Assembly: GCF_001279005.1 (NCBI RefSeq) | Contig: NZ_LGCN01000242.1 | Span: forward strand, 1 to 30,771 | Direction of reading: 5' to 3' | DNA: 30,771 nucleotides | Source of the DNA: Streptomyces caelestis | GTDB lineage: Bacteria > Actinomycetota > Actinomycetes > Streptomycetales > Streptomycetaceae | Notes under the pieces: generated by a model | Seen by the model: only the letters and a program-made list of their open reading frames with translations | The model's database searches: none | What the model was told of the DNA's origin: nothing | In this document: positions 6,683 to 14,928 of the stretch, in pieces | Position numbering within the stretch: position 1 is the stretch's first letter | Layout: every line of letters starts with the position of its first letter | Translations under genes and position numbers: made by a program

Positions 6683-7621
6683 TCACGCGGTGTGCGGGCA
6701 GTTGCCCCGATACTCCGCGATCACCGAACTCGGCTGCGGCAGCGGGCACAGGAACTGCTCGTAGCGGGTGTCATTGTCGATGAACCGCTTCAGCCAGCTG
6801 ATGCTGTACTTCGCGATCGTCGTGTCCGGGAGGTTCGGCGCGAAGTGACTCGCGCCGTTCAGCTCCAGGTACGCACGGTCCAGCGAGGACGGCAGGCTCT
6901 CGTAGAACGGCTCGGAGTGCGAACGGACCGAGGCGATGGTGTCGCGCTCCGCTCCCACGACGAGGGTGGGCGTCTTGATCTCCGGCCAGCTCTTGTCCAG
7001 GTTCCACGCGGTGAGCGGAATGGCGGCCTTGAGCGAGGGCCGGTCCTTCGCCGCCTCCAGCGTGCCGCCGCCGCCCATCGAGTGCCCCATGACCCCGAGC
7101 CGGTCGCTGTCGATCCGGCTGCGGACGCTGCTGTTCTTCGTGAGGTAGTCGAGTGCGGCCAGCAACTGGTCGCCGCGGGAGGCCGGCTGGTCGGAGGTGG
7201 TGTTGGTGTCGATGGTGAACACCACGAAGCCCTGGGAGGCGAGCCGCGGGCCCAGCCAGGCGATCGAGGACTGGCGCGCGGTGAATCCCGGGGCGATCGC
7301 CACCGCTCCGAACGTGCCGTCGTCGGTGCTGCTCGGGTAATAGATCGTGCCGCCGCCGAACCCGGACACACTCAATCGGGAGACGCTGGTCTCGGAGACG
7401 GCGTACGGACCACGCGTGGCCGTCACACTCGAGTCGGTGGGGGCCGGCCCGCGCTCGAAGGGGTTCTCGGCGGCACTGGCGCCACCGGACAGCGTGGTCG
7501 CCAGGCCGGCCAGTGCCGCCGCGGACGCGAGGGCGCCGAGGAGCGGACCGCGGGACCGGCGGCGGTGCCGCGTGGGGCCGTTCACGGGGGCGGGAGCGGA
7601 CGGCTGGGGAGTTGCCTGCAT
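6683..7621 (-). CDS. Secreted bacterial cutinase / polyester hydrolase (PETase-related)
   Basis: 312 residues; ATG 7621 with AGGA nine bases upstream. The first 50 residues include [20 protein letters not shown], an Arg-rich, Tat-like or long Sec signal ending ASAAENPF. The alpha/beta-hydrolase body has the oxyanion loop PGFTARQSS, nucleophile Ser181 in GHSMGGG, Asp in AERDTIASV and His in GASHFAPN, plus one C-terminal disulphide pair (EQFLC ... RGNC). This is the actinobacterial cutinase family of Thermobifida TfCut2, some Streptomyces members of which hydrolyse PET. The usual oxyanion-loop Tyr is Phe here, and the loop before the Trp reads [10 protein letters not shown]. Natural substrate is probably cutin. 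Monocistronic. Confidence 0.92.
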   Translation of the reverse strand: MQATPQPSAPAPVNGPTRHRRRSRGPLLGALASAAALAGLATTLSGGASAAENPFERGPAPTDSSVTATRGPYAVSETSVSRLSVSGFGGGTIYYPSSTDDGTFGAVAIAPGFTARQSSIAWLGPRLASQGFVVFTIDTNTTSDQPASRGDQLLAALDYLTKNSSVRSRIDSDRLGVMGHSMGGGGTLEAAKDRPSLKAAIPLTAWNLDKSWPEIKTPTLVVGAERDTIASVRSHSEPFYESLPSSLDRAYLELNGASHFAPNLPDTTIAKYSISWLKRFIDNDTRYEQFLCPLPQPSSVIAEYRGNCPHTA

Positions 7622-8071
7622 GAGCGGTTTCCTCTCGCCTCGTCCCCTGACGACGGTGGGCGGGAGCCGGGAGCCCCAGGGCCGTTGACACGTGTCGGCA
7701 GTCGTGAGGCGTGTCGTCGTGGAGGTCGAGGAGGACGGTGGTTCATGGATCGGTCGGGCGTCCGGTCCGTATACACGGCAGAAGCGTGGAACGCTCCTGG
7801 CCTGACATCGTGGACCGGTTCCCGGAGCCACCCCGGGACGACCGGCCGCGCCCAGCGTAGGAGCCGGAAGTCTCTTGCACATCGGTGGAATCACCGGTCT
7901 CACAGCTCACACTCAGCGGGCTCACGGCCGCGGCCCCTCAACAGCCTTCCCCTGCTTGCCTGAGAACCGGCTGTCCGGGCTGCGTACTTCTGCGGTGTCC
8001 AGCCACCCGGTTCTCGCCAGGGTGTCTTGAACCGTCTGTTACTCTCCGGAAACGTTGGACAGGAAGCGGCA
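7622..8071. other. Divergent intergenic region between cutinase and LuxR-type regulator
   Basis: About 450 bases with no supported gene. It must hold the promoters of both divergent genes. GGAACGCTCC at 7788-7797 is one base from a GGAGCGCTCC palindrome, the core of the CebR-type operator (TGGGAGCGCTCCCA) used by Streptomyces LacI-family sugar repressors, and lies about 170 bases before the cutinase start. This is a weak candidate only. No terminator-like hairpin was seen. Confidence 0.4.
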
Positions 8072-9718
8072 ATGAACGTGTACGACCAGACAGCCGGCAC
8101 GGGCGACGACCGGGCCTCTCAGTTGCTCAGGGCCGCCGAGCGTGCCCGCCGCGGCGGGCAGACCCGCCGCGCTCTCGCCCTTCTCGTGGCCGCCCGCGGC
8201 GCGGCCGGTGACAACGCACCCCTGCGTGCCCGGGCCGAACTGCTCCGGGGTCTGCTCCTGTTGGGCGACGGCCCCGTGGCCGATGCCCACCAGATCCTGC
8301 TGCTCGCGGCGGAGTCCTCAGGGGCTCACGACGTGGAGGGCGCGGAGCAGGCCCTCGCGGCGGCGGCGGAAGCGGCCTGGGCCGCCGGCGACCTCACGGC
8401 TTACCTCCAGTCGCTGGAACGCCCCGCCGGACGCCCGGCGGACGGGACACCGCCGTCCGGACGGACCGAGAGCGCGGGCACCGTGGCGGCGCCGTGGGGT
8501 GCCTTCCGGGCGGGCATGCGCCACGCCGTACTGGTCGACTTCGCCCGGGCGGCGCAGGAGATGGAACCGCTGCTCGCCGCCGCGGCGCGCACACAACGGC
8601 CGGACGCCCTGCTGTACGCGGGCCGCGCGGCGTTGGTACTGGGCGACATCACCGTCGCGCGGCGCCTGCTCGGCCGTGCCCTGGCGGCAGCCGGCGCCGA
8701 AGGTGTGTCCGACCTGACCGCCCGCATTCTGGAATTCCTGGCCTACGCCGAACTGCGCGCCGGCCTCCACCACCAGGCGCGGGCCCACGCCGAGGAAGGC
8801 CTGCGGGCCGCCCGTCGGCTCGGTCAGCGCAACTTCGGCGCGCAGCACCATGCGCTGCTGGCACTGGTCTTCTCCCTGGTGGACGCCGACGGCGCCGCCG
8901 AACACCACGGCGAGGCCGCCCTGGCGGTCGCCCGGCCTCACGGGCTGCTCCAGGTGAGCACCATGGCGGAGTGGGCCCGCGCCCGCTCCGACCTGGGCCA
9001 CGGCCGGGCCGAACAGGCCGCGGTCCGTCTCGGGCCGCTGCTCCGACCGGGCCCCCGGCGCGGGCACTTCGGTCTGTGGATGCTCGCGGTGCCGTGCCTC
9101 GTGGAGGCGACGGTCCTGGCGGGACTGGACGAGGGCGTCACCGACATGGTCGACCTGTACGCCGGATGGGCCGCCCTGGGCGCCGACGCACAGGCCACGG
9201 CCCAACTGACCCGCCTCCGGGCCCTTACGGCACGGGACGAGGACTGCGAGGCTCTGTACCAGCAAGCTCTGACGGAGCACGAGGCCGCCGGGGAGAGCCA
9301 GTTCGAGCACGCCCGCACCCTGCTGGCCTACGGCATGTGGCTGCGCCGCCGGCGCCGCCCCCTGGAGGCCCGGCTTCAGCTGCGGTCCGCACTCGTCGGC
9401 TTCGAGCGCTGCGGCGCCCTGCTGTGGGAGAAGCGCACACGGTCCGAGCTGCGGGCCGCCGGGGACAGCGCTGCCAACGACGACGTCCGTGCTCTCGGGC
9501 GACTGACTGCGCAACAGCAGCGCGTGGCAGGCCTGGTGTCGTCCGGCGCCACCAACCGTGAAGTGGCCACGCGACTGTCGCTCAGCCCTCGCACCGTGGA
9601 TCACCACCTGCGCAACATCTTCAGTCAACTGGGCGTCCGCTCGCGGGTCGAGCTGGCACTGCTCATGAACGGCGGGCAAACGGAACGCAGCGGCGGCAGT
9701 GGGGGCGGGAAGGCCTGA
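8072..9718 (+). CDS. LuxR-type transcriptional regulator with TPR-like body, no ATPase domain
   Basis: 548 residues; ATG 8072 with AGGAAG just upstream. The first 470 residues are Ala/Leu-rich helical repeats (for example LLYAGRAALVLGDITVARRL and AEGLRAARRLG) like the C-terminal half of large LAL/MalT regulators. The end carries a LuxR helix-turn-helix: LTAQQQRVAGLVSSGATNRE, then LSLSPRTVDHHLRNIFSQLG. No Walker A or B motif is present, so this is the short class lacking the NTPase module. It could control the divergent cutinase gene 450 bases away, but that is inference from position. The C-terminal SGGSGGGKA tail is low complexity. Confidence 0.85.
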   Translation: MNVYDQTAGTGDDRASQLLRAAERARRGGQTRRALALLVAARGAAGDNAPLRARAELLRGLLLLGDGPVADAHQILLLAAESSGAHDVEGAEQALAAAAEAAWAAGDLTAYLQSLERPAGRPADGTPPSGRTESAGTVAAPWGAFRAGMRHAVLVDFARAAQEMEPLLAAAARTQRPDALLYAGRAALVLGDITVARRLLGRALAAAGAEGVSDLTARILEFLAYAELRAGLHHQARAHAEEGLRAARRLGQRNFGAQHHALLALVFSLVDADGAAEHHGEAALAVARPHGLLQVSTMAEWARARSDLGHGRAEQAAVRLGPLLRPGPRRGHFGLWMLAVPCLVEATVLAGLDEGVTDMVDLYAGWAALGADAQATAQLTRLRALTARDEDCEALYQQALTEHEAAGESQFEHARTLLAYGMWLRRRRRPLEARLQLRSALVGFERCGALLWEKRTRSELRAAGDSAANDDVRALGRLTAQQQRVAGLVSSGATNREVATRLSLSPRTVDHHLRNIFSQLGVRSRVELALLMNGGQTERSGGSGGGKA

Positions 9719-9748
9719 CGCGGGGCAAGGACCGGAGACATCCGACCG

Positions 9749-9772
9749 CTGTCGCTCGGCAGCCCGCGACAG
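9749..9772. terminator. Short hairpin after the LuxR-type regulator gene
   Basis: CTGTCGC (9749-9755) pairs with GCGACAG (9766-9772) over a 10-base loop, 30 bases after the regulator stop and just past the converging NTF2-like pseudogene. The 7-bp stem is modest, so it is a possible bidirectional terminator only. Confidence 0.35.
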
Positions 9773-9781
9773 AAGGACGAC

Positions 9782-10157
9782 TCAGGAGGCGGACGGCTCG
9801 ATCTCCCCCGCGAGGACGATGACCTGGTCGATGAGGCTCCCTCGCAGATGGACGACGTCCGTTCCCGCCAGGTGGGGCCCCATCAGGCGTGGTGAGGACC
9901 CGCTGGCGCCGGGCGCATTCGTCAGGCATGTCCACCGCCGAGCAGCGCATCATCGTGCCGGTCCCCGCCGGGTGACGCCGGATGTCCGGCACGAACCGCT
10001 CGACCACCGCGCTTCCTTCGCTGCGGCCCAACGGACCCCAGAAAACCACGCCCGAGGTCAGGGCCTGCGAGAGCAGAGCAGTCACACAGCTGTCGTCCGA
10101 GGCGTTGAACGCGGAGATGAACGTGTCGACCGCGGAGCGTGCGGTCTCCTCCTGCAT
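9782..10157 (-). pseudogene. NTF2/SnoaL-like protein, frameshifted
   Basis: From ATG 10157 the frame reads MQEETARSAVDTFISAFNAS, then GVVFWGPLGRSEGSAVVERF and GTGTMMRCSAVDMPDE, an NTF2-like (SnoaL/ketosteroid isomerase fold) start. Near 9,885-9,925 the sensible reading moves to a second frame that continues RLMGPHLAGTDVVHLRGSLI and ends QVIVLAGEIEPSAS at the TGA at 9782. The two halves together give about 125 residues, the normal family length, so one indel (or a sequencing error) separates them. Such proteins often serve as small hydrolases or binding proteins; no specific role can be given. Confidence 0.65.
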
Positions 10158-10334
10158 TCCCCAGTCATACCAGCCGTTTCGCGTCTGCTCGTCCCATGAG
10201 CCGCTTTCCGATCACGCTGAACCATCCCGTCACGGCACCGGCGCACCGGCGTCCCCACGGCGTTTCGTAAGGAAGCCCCGGGCCCGGCGGCCCCGGAGCC
10301 TTGCGCTGCCGCGCCGAAGACCGGAGTCGGGGGG

Positions 10335-10510
10335 TCAGCACGTGGGCAGCCAGACGCGCATGGGGCCGTCCTGGCGGTTGGCTCAGGCGTAGTAGGGGAC
10401 GGCGGTCAGCTGGACGGGATCGCCGTCCCCGGTGGGTGCCGCGCTGCCGTGGGAGGTGTACGGCCACCAGCCCGCGTCGGGGATGTGCCGCCGGTGTCCG
10501 GTGGCGCGGC
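10335..10510 (-). pseudogene. GH127 (DUF1680) beta-L-arabinofuranosidase, C-terminal remnant
   Basis: Reading leftward after the GH54 stop, one frame gives RRHIPDAGWWPYTSHGSAAP, then GDPVQLTAVPYYA, a TGA at 10385, and ANRQDGPMRVWLPTC followed by its own stop at 10335. GH127/DUF1680 proteins usually end LTAVPYYAWANRGPGAMRVW, so the TGA replaces the conserved Trp codon TGG. An in-frame stop also lies just upstream of the fragment. Only about 57 of some 600-780 residues survive. Its position after a GH54 gene suggests that an arabinan-degrading gene pair once existed here. Confidence 0.6.
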
Positions 10511-10540
10511 GTCACCGTGCTCCGGTGGGAAGGCGCGGGG

Positions 10541-12160
10541 TCAGGCCCAGGGCTGGGCCACGGCCCAGCTGGTGTCGTCGTTCCAGGAGGTGGTGCTGTC
10601 CCACTCGTGGGACCCGCCCTGGCCGGCGACGTAGACACCGTATTTGTAGTGGCGCAGGTAATCGCTCGGATAGTTGGCCGAGCGGAAGGAGTGGCCCTGG
10701 CCGTTGTGGCCGGCGTCGGCGCAGAACGTGGCGTCCTCGGCGAACTGCGCGGTGCCGTCGTTGGTGTTCAGCCGCACTGTGAAGTTCGCATGGCGCAAGT
10801 ACTGACCGGCCCTGTCGGCGGATTCGAACGAGACGCAGGAGGAGTTGGCCAGTCCTGCCCGCACGGTCCAGGTGGCGCCGGACTTGGCGGTGGAGCCGCT
10901 GGACGCGGAGACCGGCGCGATGGTGACGCCGGAGCCGGCGTCGTCGTGCGCGATGTAGCGGTCGGTGCAGCATGAGGTGGTCGCCCGCAGCGAGACCTTC
11001 GAGCCAGGTGTGAGTCCGCCGGGGCCTGAGGGTGATGTCGTGTAGCCGGCCGCGGTGATGTTGGCCTGGACCGCGTTCTCGGTGGCGTCCGTGGGGTAGC
11101 CGGACGTCATGACGCCTTCGTAGAAGGTGCCGGTGGCTCCGTGGCTGTTGTCGCCGCCGATGCCGAGGATGATGGCCCCTTCCTTCTTCATCGGGTTGTA
11201 GCCCGGGACGTTGGGGCGGGGGCCGTTGTAGAAGGTGGACAGGCTGCCGGTCCGGGCGTTGCCGCCGCGGATGGCCCAGTGGTTGGGTTCGCCCTTGACG
11301 ATGGCCGTGAGGAACCGGTGGCTGATGCTCGGGTCGCCCGCGTTGTAGCGCTGGTTGACGCCGGAGAAGAGGCCGTTCTCGAGGTCGGCCATGATCCAGG
11401 GGCCGTTGCCCTCGCCGTAGCCCCAGACCTTGTTGTTGCCGAAGTAGATGGCCTCCATGGTGCCGTTGCCGTTGTCGCGGCTGTTGGTCTCGGCGTTGCC
11501 GTAGTCGAAGCAGCAGCCGCCGTTGTAGTGCGTGCCGTTGAGGACCGCGTACATCCCCTCCGGCTGGTCGCCCTTGGCGATCCCGTTGGTGTTGTTGTTG
11601 CGGTATCCGGTGCCGGGAGCCACGTAGACGCCGTAGGCCTTGTGCCCGCCGATGCCGATCGGCGCGGCGGTGGCGTCGGCGAGGTTGTCGTACCCGCCCG
11701 GAGCCGGACCCGGGAAACCACCGGGAGGTGCCTGGGTGAGGCGGTTGTTCCGGCCGGACTGGTCGTAGATGACCGTGATGAGGCAGGTGGTGCCGGCGCA
11801 GAAGGAGTCCTGGGCGGCGGCGTCGGCGACTCCGCCCTGGCCGAGGAGGCCGATGTCGCGGGTGGCGTTGTCGGAGGTCCGGCGCACCTGGTACAGCGGA
11901 CCGTCGTAGGAGGCGTACAGTGCGCGGGTCGTGCTGTGCGCCGCGACACAGGGTGTTCCGCCGGACGCGTAGAGATCGCACGGTCCCGAGGCGGCGGCCG
12001 GTGCGGCGGTCGCCGCCGCGCCGGGGTGCCGCCCCGCGGACGGTTCGCTCGCCCCGGTGGCGGACGCCTGGCCTCCCAGCAGGGCCGCGGTCAGTCCGAT
12101 GCCCGACGCCAGCGCGGCGAGCGTCCTTCCCCGGCGTAAGCGGCTCAAGATCAACGACAT
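10541..12160 (-). CDS. Secreted GH54 alpha-L-arabinofuranosidase with CBM42
   Basis: 539 residues; ATG 12160 chosen because AGGAG sits four bases before it (an in-frame ATG 12 bases further up overlaps that site). MSLILSRLRRGRTLAALASG starts a Sec signal ending near ASATGAS. The catalytic domain (GPCDLYASGGTPCVAAHST to about residue 375) has the expected nucleophile Glu261 in ADLENGLFSG and acid/base Asp337 in GIGGDNS, 76 residues apart as in Aspergillus AkAbfB, and the vicinal Cys pair GGCCFDYG. Residues about 385-539 form an arabinose-binding AbfB/CBM42 domain. It would release arabinose side chains from arabinoxylan or arabinan. The GH29 gene diverges from it. Confidence 0.95.
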   Translation of the reverse strand: MSLILSRLRRGRTLAALASGIGLTAALLGGQASATGASEPSAGRHPGAAATAAPAAASGPCDLYASGGTPCVAAHSTTRALYASYDGPLYQVRRTSDNATRDIGLLGQGGVADAAAQDSFCAGTTCLITVIYDQSGRNNRLTQAPPGGFPGPAPGGYDNLADATAAPIGIGGHKAYGVYVAPGTGYRNNNTNGIAKGDQPEGMYAVLNGTHYNGGCCFDYGNAETNSRDNGNGTMEAIYFGNNKVWGYGEGNGPWIMADLENGLFSGVNQRYNAGDPSISHRFLTAIVKGEPNHWAIRGGNARTGSLSTFYNGPRPNVPGYNPMKKEGAIILGIGGDNSHGATGTFYEGVMTSGYPTDATENAVQANITAAGYTTSPSGPGGLTPGSKVSLRATTSCCTDRYIAHDDAGSGVTIAPVSASSGSTAKSGATWTVRAGLANSSCVSFESADRAGQYLRHANFTVRLNTNDGTAQFAEDATFCADAGHNGQGHSFRSANYPSDYLRHYKYGVYVAGQGGSHEWDSTTSWNDDTSWAVAQPWA

Positions 12161-12290
12161 GTCTCTCCTCATGGGGGATCGGGAGATGTCACGGCCGGCG
12201 GAACTCCCGCGCATGCGAAGGAGCAGCGGGGAAACCGGTGTCCGTCCAGCACCCGCTCGTGCTCGGTCCCGGCCGGAATCACCACAGCCC

Positions 12291-12327
12291 AAGCCGTTCG
12301 TTCGGTATGTCGACCATTGAACGGCTT
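12291..12327. promoter_or_regulatory. 9-bp inverted repeat in the GH54 leader, operator candidate
   Basis: AAGCCGTTC (12291-12299) and GAACGGCTT (12319-12327) are exact inverted copies with a 19-base centre. It begins about 16 bases downstream of the predicted GH54 -10 box, so a bound repressor could block the promoter, or the transcript could fold. The regulator is not known. Confidence 0.45.
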
Positions 12328-12342
12328 GCCGGACAGACGTTG

Positions 12343-12371
12343 ATGGTCACGGGACCGCACGGGCCTGTCAA
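12343..12371 (-). promoter_or_regulatory. Predicted promoter of the GH54 gene
   Basis: Read leftward: TTGACA (12371-12366), a 17-base spacer, then GACCAT (12348-12343). The -35 is perfect and the -10 poor. It lies about 180 bases before the GH54 start, with the 9-bp inverted repeat at the expected start of transcription. Confidence 0.4.
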
Positions 12372-12494
12372 CACTTCTCACACACCCGCATCCCCGCGCC
12401 GGCGGCAGGCATGCGATTCCGGTCAGGGCCGGCACCACGGCCCGGACAGCACCGTGCGGCCGGCCTCGGGATCCGGCGAATCGAGCGACAGGTA

Positions 12495-12522
12495 TTGACG
12501 ATCGCCCGGCGCCCCCTAGGAT
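12495..12522 (+). promoter_or_regulatory. Predicted HrdB-type promoter of the GH29-CE1 unit
   Basis: TTGACG (12495-12500), 16-base spacer, TAGGAT (12517-12522), close to the Streptomyces vegetative consensus (TTGAC / TAGRRT). The predicted start is near 12,529, giving a leader of over 300 bases before the GH29 start at 12,845. A palindrome lies 25 bases beyond the -10. Confidence 0.6.
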
Positions 12523-12546
12523 CCAGTGTCCGAAGGCACGTTCACT

Positions 12547-12562
12547 GTTCGAAATAGCGAAC
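12547..12562. promoter_or_regulatory. GTTCG-N6-CGAAC palindrome in the GH29 leader
   Basis: GTTCGAAATAGCGAAC is an inverted repeat with 5-bp arms and an A/T-rich centre, unusual in this G+C-rich DNA. It sits about 20 bases downstream of the predicted transcription start, a normal repressor site. IclR-, TetR- and GntR-type repressors use sites of this form. No matching regulator gene is adjacent. Confidence 0.5.
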
Positions 12563-12844
12563 GAAACGACGTCGGTTCCGCCTCTGTGCCATTCCTGCGC
12601 CTCTCCCGTGGCGGCGCAGACACGACAGCACCGCGCATCACGACCGCACGAGCATCCGTACCAGTCCTTCACCACCCGGAGTTCGGCATGCCGACACGCA
12701 CGCCGCCCGGAAAGGGCGCCGGCCGCCCCGGGACCGCGCCTCGCACGGACCGCCCCACCGCCGCACCACCGATGTCGTACGCGCCGTTTCGAAGGTGCGC
12801 GTGAAGCACCGGATCGCCCCCACTCGTCGAAGGGATCACCCGCT
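12563..12844. other. Long leader before the GH29 gene
   Basis: Together with 12,161-12,290 this is the gene-free part of the divergent region between GH54 and GH29. Open frames cross it on both strands, including the upstream extension of the GH29 frame, but none resembles a family and each lacks a good ribosome site. It is read as a 5' untranslated region. Confidence 0.45.
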
Positions 12845-14827
12845 TTGTCTTCCTCCGGACCCAGCCGCCGCACCATGCTCATCCTGTCCGGCCTCACCGG
12901 GGCGGCCACGACCGGGTTGTTACCGGTCGGCTCGGCCAGGGCCACCGACGGTCCGAGCAGTTACACCCCGACCTGGCCGTCGGTCGACCAGCACCCGCCC
13001 GCCCCGGAATGGTTCCAGGACGCCAAGTTCGGCATCTACTACCACTGGGGCGCCTACAGCGTCCCGGCGTACGGCAGCGAGTGGTACCCGCGCCTGATGT
13101 ACAAGGCGGGCGACGGCTGCAACAACCACCACAAGGCGGTGTACGGCGATCCCGCGGCGTGGCCCTACCACAACTTCATCCAGGGCGCCCGGGACAAGGC
13201 CGGCAACTTCGTCCAGTTCGCTCCCCGACTGAAGTCGGCCGGCGGCAATTTCGACCCCGACGAGTGGGCGCAGCTGTTCGCCGACGCCGGTGCCAGGTTC
13301 GCCGGCCCGGTCGCCGAGCACCACGACGGGTACTCCCTGTGGAACAGCTCCGTCAACGAGTGGAACTCCGTCGCGCTGGGACCGAAGCTCGACCTCCTGC
13401 GGCTGCACGCCGACGCGATCCGCAGGAAGGGCCTCAAGCTGTGGGTCTCGCTGCACCACGCGTACAACTTCACGGGGTACTTCGACAGCGTGCCCGCACA
13501 GTCGAACGCCGGCCTGAAGAAACTCTACGGCCAGCTGTCCCCGGCGGCGGAGCAGCAGTTGTGGCTCGACAAGCTCAAGGAGGTCGTCGACGGGTACCAG
13601 CCCGACATCCTCTACCAGGACTTCGACCTGGTGAAGATCGACGAGTCCAAGCGGCTGGAGTTCCTCGCCCACTACTACAACCGGGCGGTCTCCTGGAACC
13701 GGGACGTCGTCGCCACCTACAAGGACGGCTTCAACAACCGGGGCGAGGTCTACGACTTCGAGCGCGGCGGGCCGGCCGACATCATGACCCCCTACTGGCT
13801 GACGGACGACTCCGTCTCCAGTTCCAGCTGGTGCTACACCACCGGCATCGGCTACTACTCGCTCAAGGCCCTGCTGCACGCCCTGCTGGACCGCGTCAGC
13901 AAGAACGGCACCATGGTGCTGAACATCGCCCCGATGGCCGACGGCACCATCCCGGCGGGCCAGAGGTCCATCCTCCAGGGGTTCGGCGACTACCTCCGGC
14001 GCTTCGGCGAGTCCGTCTACGCCACGCGCGCCTGGACGGCGTACGGCGAGGGGCCCACCAAGATGGGCGGCGGTTCCTTCACCACACCGGTGGAGGGGAA
14101 GAACACCGACATCCGGTTCACCCGCAGCAAGGACGACACGGTCCTGTACGCCACGGTCCTGGGGTGGCCCGGCAGCACCCTGCACATCACCACGCTGACG
14201 TCGTCCAGGTTCAACCTGTCCACGCTGAGGTCGGCCCAGCTGCTCGGCTCGACGGCAGGCACCTACGTCGACCTTCCCCACCGCACCCAGGACGGCTCGG
14301 GACTGCACCTCTCGATGCCGTCGGCCACCGCGCCCTTCAGCGCCCCCGCCTACGTGGTCAAGCTGACGTTCACGGGCCGGATACCGGCCCTGAACGCCGG
14401 CTCGTTGCCCACCGGCTGGGTGAAGATAGGCAATGTCACCAACGGCCTGGCCCTGGACAGCGGCGGCGACGTCGCCTCCGGGTCCGTACTCAAGCAGTGG
14501 ACCTACGGTGACGCGTCCACCAATCTGCAGTGGCAGTTGACGGACCTGGGCAACGGCTACCACCGCCTCGTGAACCGGACCAACGGCCTGGTGGTCGACA
14601 GCTTCGGGGACGCGACCGTCGGAGCCATCGCACGGCAGGCCTCCTGGACCGGCGGCAACAACCAGCAGTGGAAGATCAGCGGCGTCGGCAACGGCCGTTA
14701 CACCATCGTCAACCGCAGCACGGGAACGTACCTCGACTCGGGCGGCGACGTCGGCTCGGGCGCCTCCGTCAAACTCTGGTCCTCGGGCAGCAGCACCAAC
14801 CTCCAGTGGACCATCACCGCGCTGTGA
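12845..14827 (+). CDS. Tat-exported GH29 alpha-L-fucosidase with C-terminal ricin-type CBM13
   Basis: 660 residues from TTG 12845, with AAGGGA about ten bases upstream; this start keeps the twin-arginine signal SRRTMLILSGLTGAATTGLL complete. The GH29 barrel begins APEWFQDAKFGIYYHWGAYS, followed by AEHHDGYSLWNS and LWVSLHHAYNF, the nucleophile Asp259 in PDILYQDFD, and VLNIAPMADGTIP near its end at about residue 395. A beta domain follows, then a three-lobed ricin B-type module from about 525 (TNLQWQL, NNQQWKI, TNLQWTI). It would remove alpha-fucose from xyloglucan, pectin or glycans outside the cell. The CE1 gene follows 101 bases later on the same strand. Confidence 0.94.
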   Translation: MSSSGPSRRTMLILSGLTGAATTGLLPVGSARATDGPSSYTPTWPSVDQHPPAPEWFQDAKFGIYYHWGAYSVPAYGSEWYPRLMYKAGDGCNNHHKAVYGDPAAWPYHNFIQGARDKAGNFVQFAPRLKSAGGNFDPDEWAQLFADAGARFAGPVAEHHDGYSLWNSSVNEWNSVALGPKLDLLRLHADAIRRKGLKLWVSLHHAYNFTGYFDSVPAQSNAGLKKLYGQLSPAAEQQLWLDKLKEVVDGYQPDILYQDFDLVKIDESKRLEFLAHYYNRAVSWNRDVVATYKDGFNNRGEVYDFERGGPADIMTPYWLTDDSVSSSSWCYTTGIGYYSLKALLHALLDRVSKNGTMVLNIAPMADGTIPAGQRSILQGFGDYLRRFGESVYATRAWTAYGEGPTKMGGGSFTTPVEGKNTDIRFTRSKDDTVLYATVLGWPGSTLHITTLTSSRFNLSTLRSAQLLGSTAGTYVDLPHRTQDGSGLHLSMPSATAPFSAPAYVVKLTFTGRIPALNAGSLPTGWVKIGNVTNGLALDSGGDVASGSVLKQWTYGDASTNLQWQLTDLGNGYHRLVNRTNGLVVDSFGDATVGAIARQASWTGGNNQQWKISGVGNGRYTIVNRSTGTYLDSGGDVGSGASVKLWSSGSSTNLQWTITAL

Positions 14828-14928
14828 CCCCGCGCCGCCCGGGCGCCCGCCGGACCACCGGGAACACCGCGCGGACGAACACCGCGTGCGTGGAACGCCG
14901 CTGACACCGACTCACCCAGGGAGCACCC

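Noticed and set aside
7788..7797. GGAACGCTCC as a CebR-type operator for the cutinase gene
   Set aside because: It has one mismatch in the core and no flanking symmetry. It is recorded in the intergenic entry but not counted as a site.
10512..11981. Long minus-strand frame overlapping the GH54 gene, Arg/His/Gln-rich
   Set aside because: It is an out-of-phase shadow of GH54, whose catalytic residues and CBM42 are in the chosen frame.
12526..12804. Open frame in the GH29 leader
   Set aside because: It starts at a GTG without a ribosome site inside the predicted promoter/operator region, and its composition is not protein-like.
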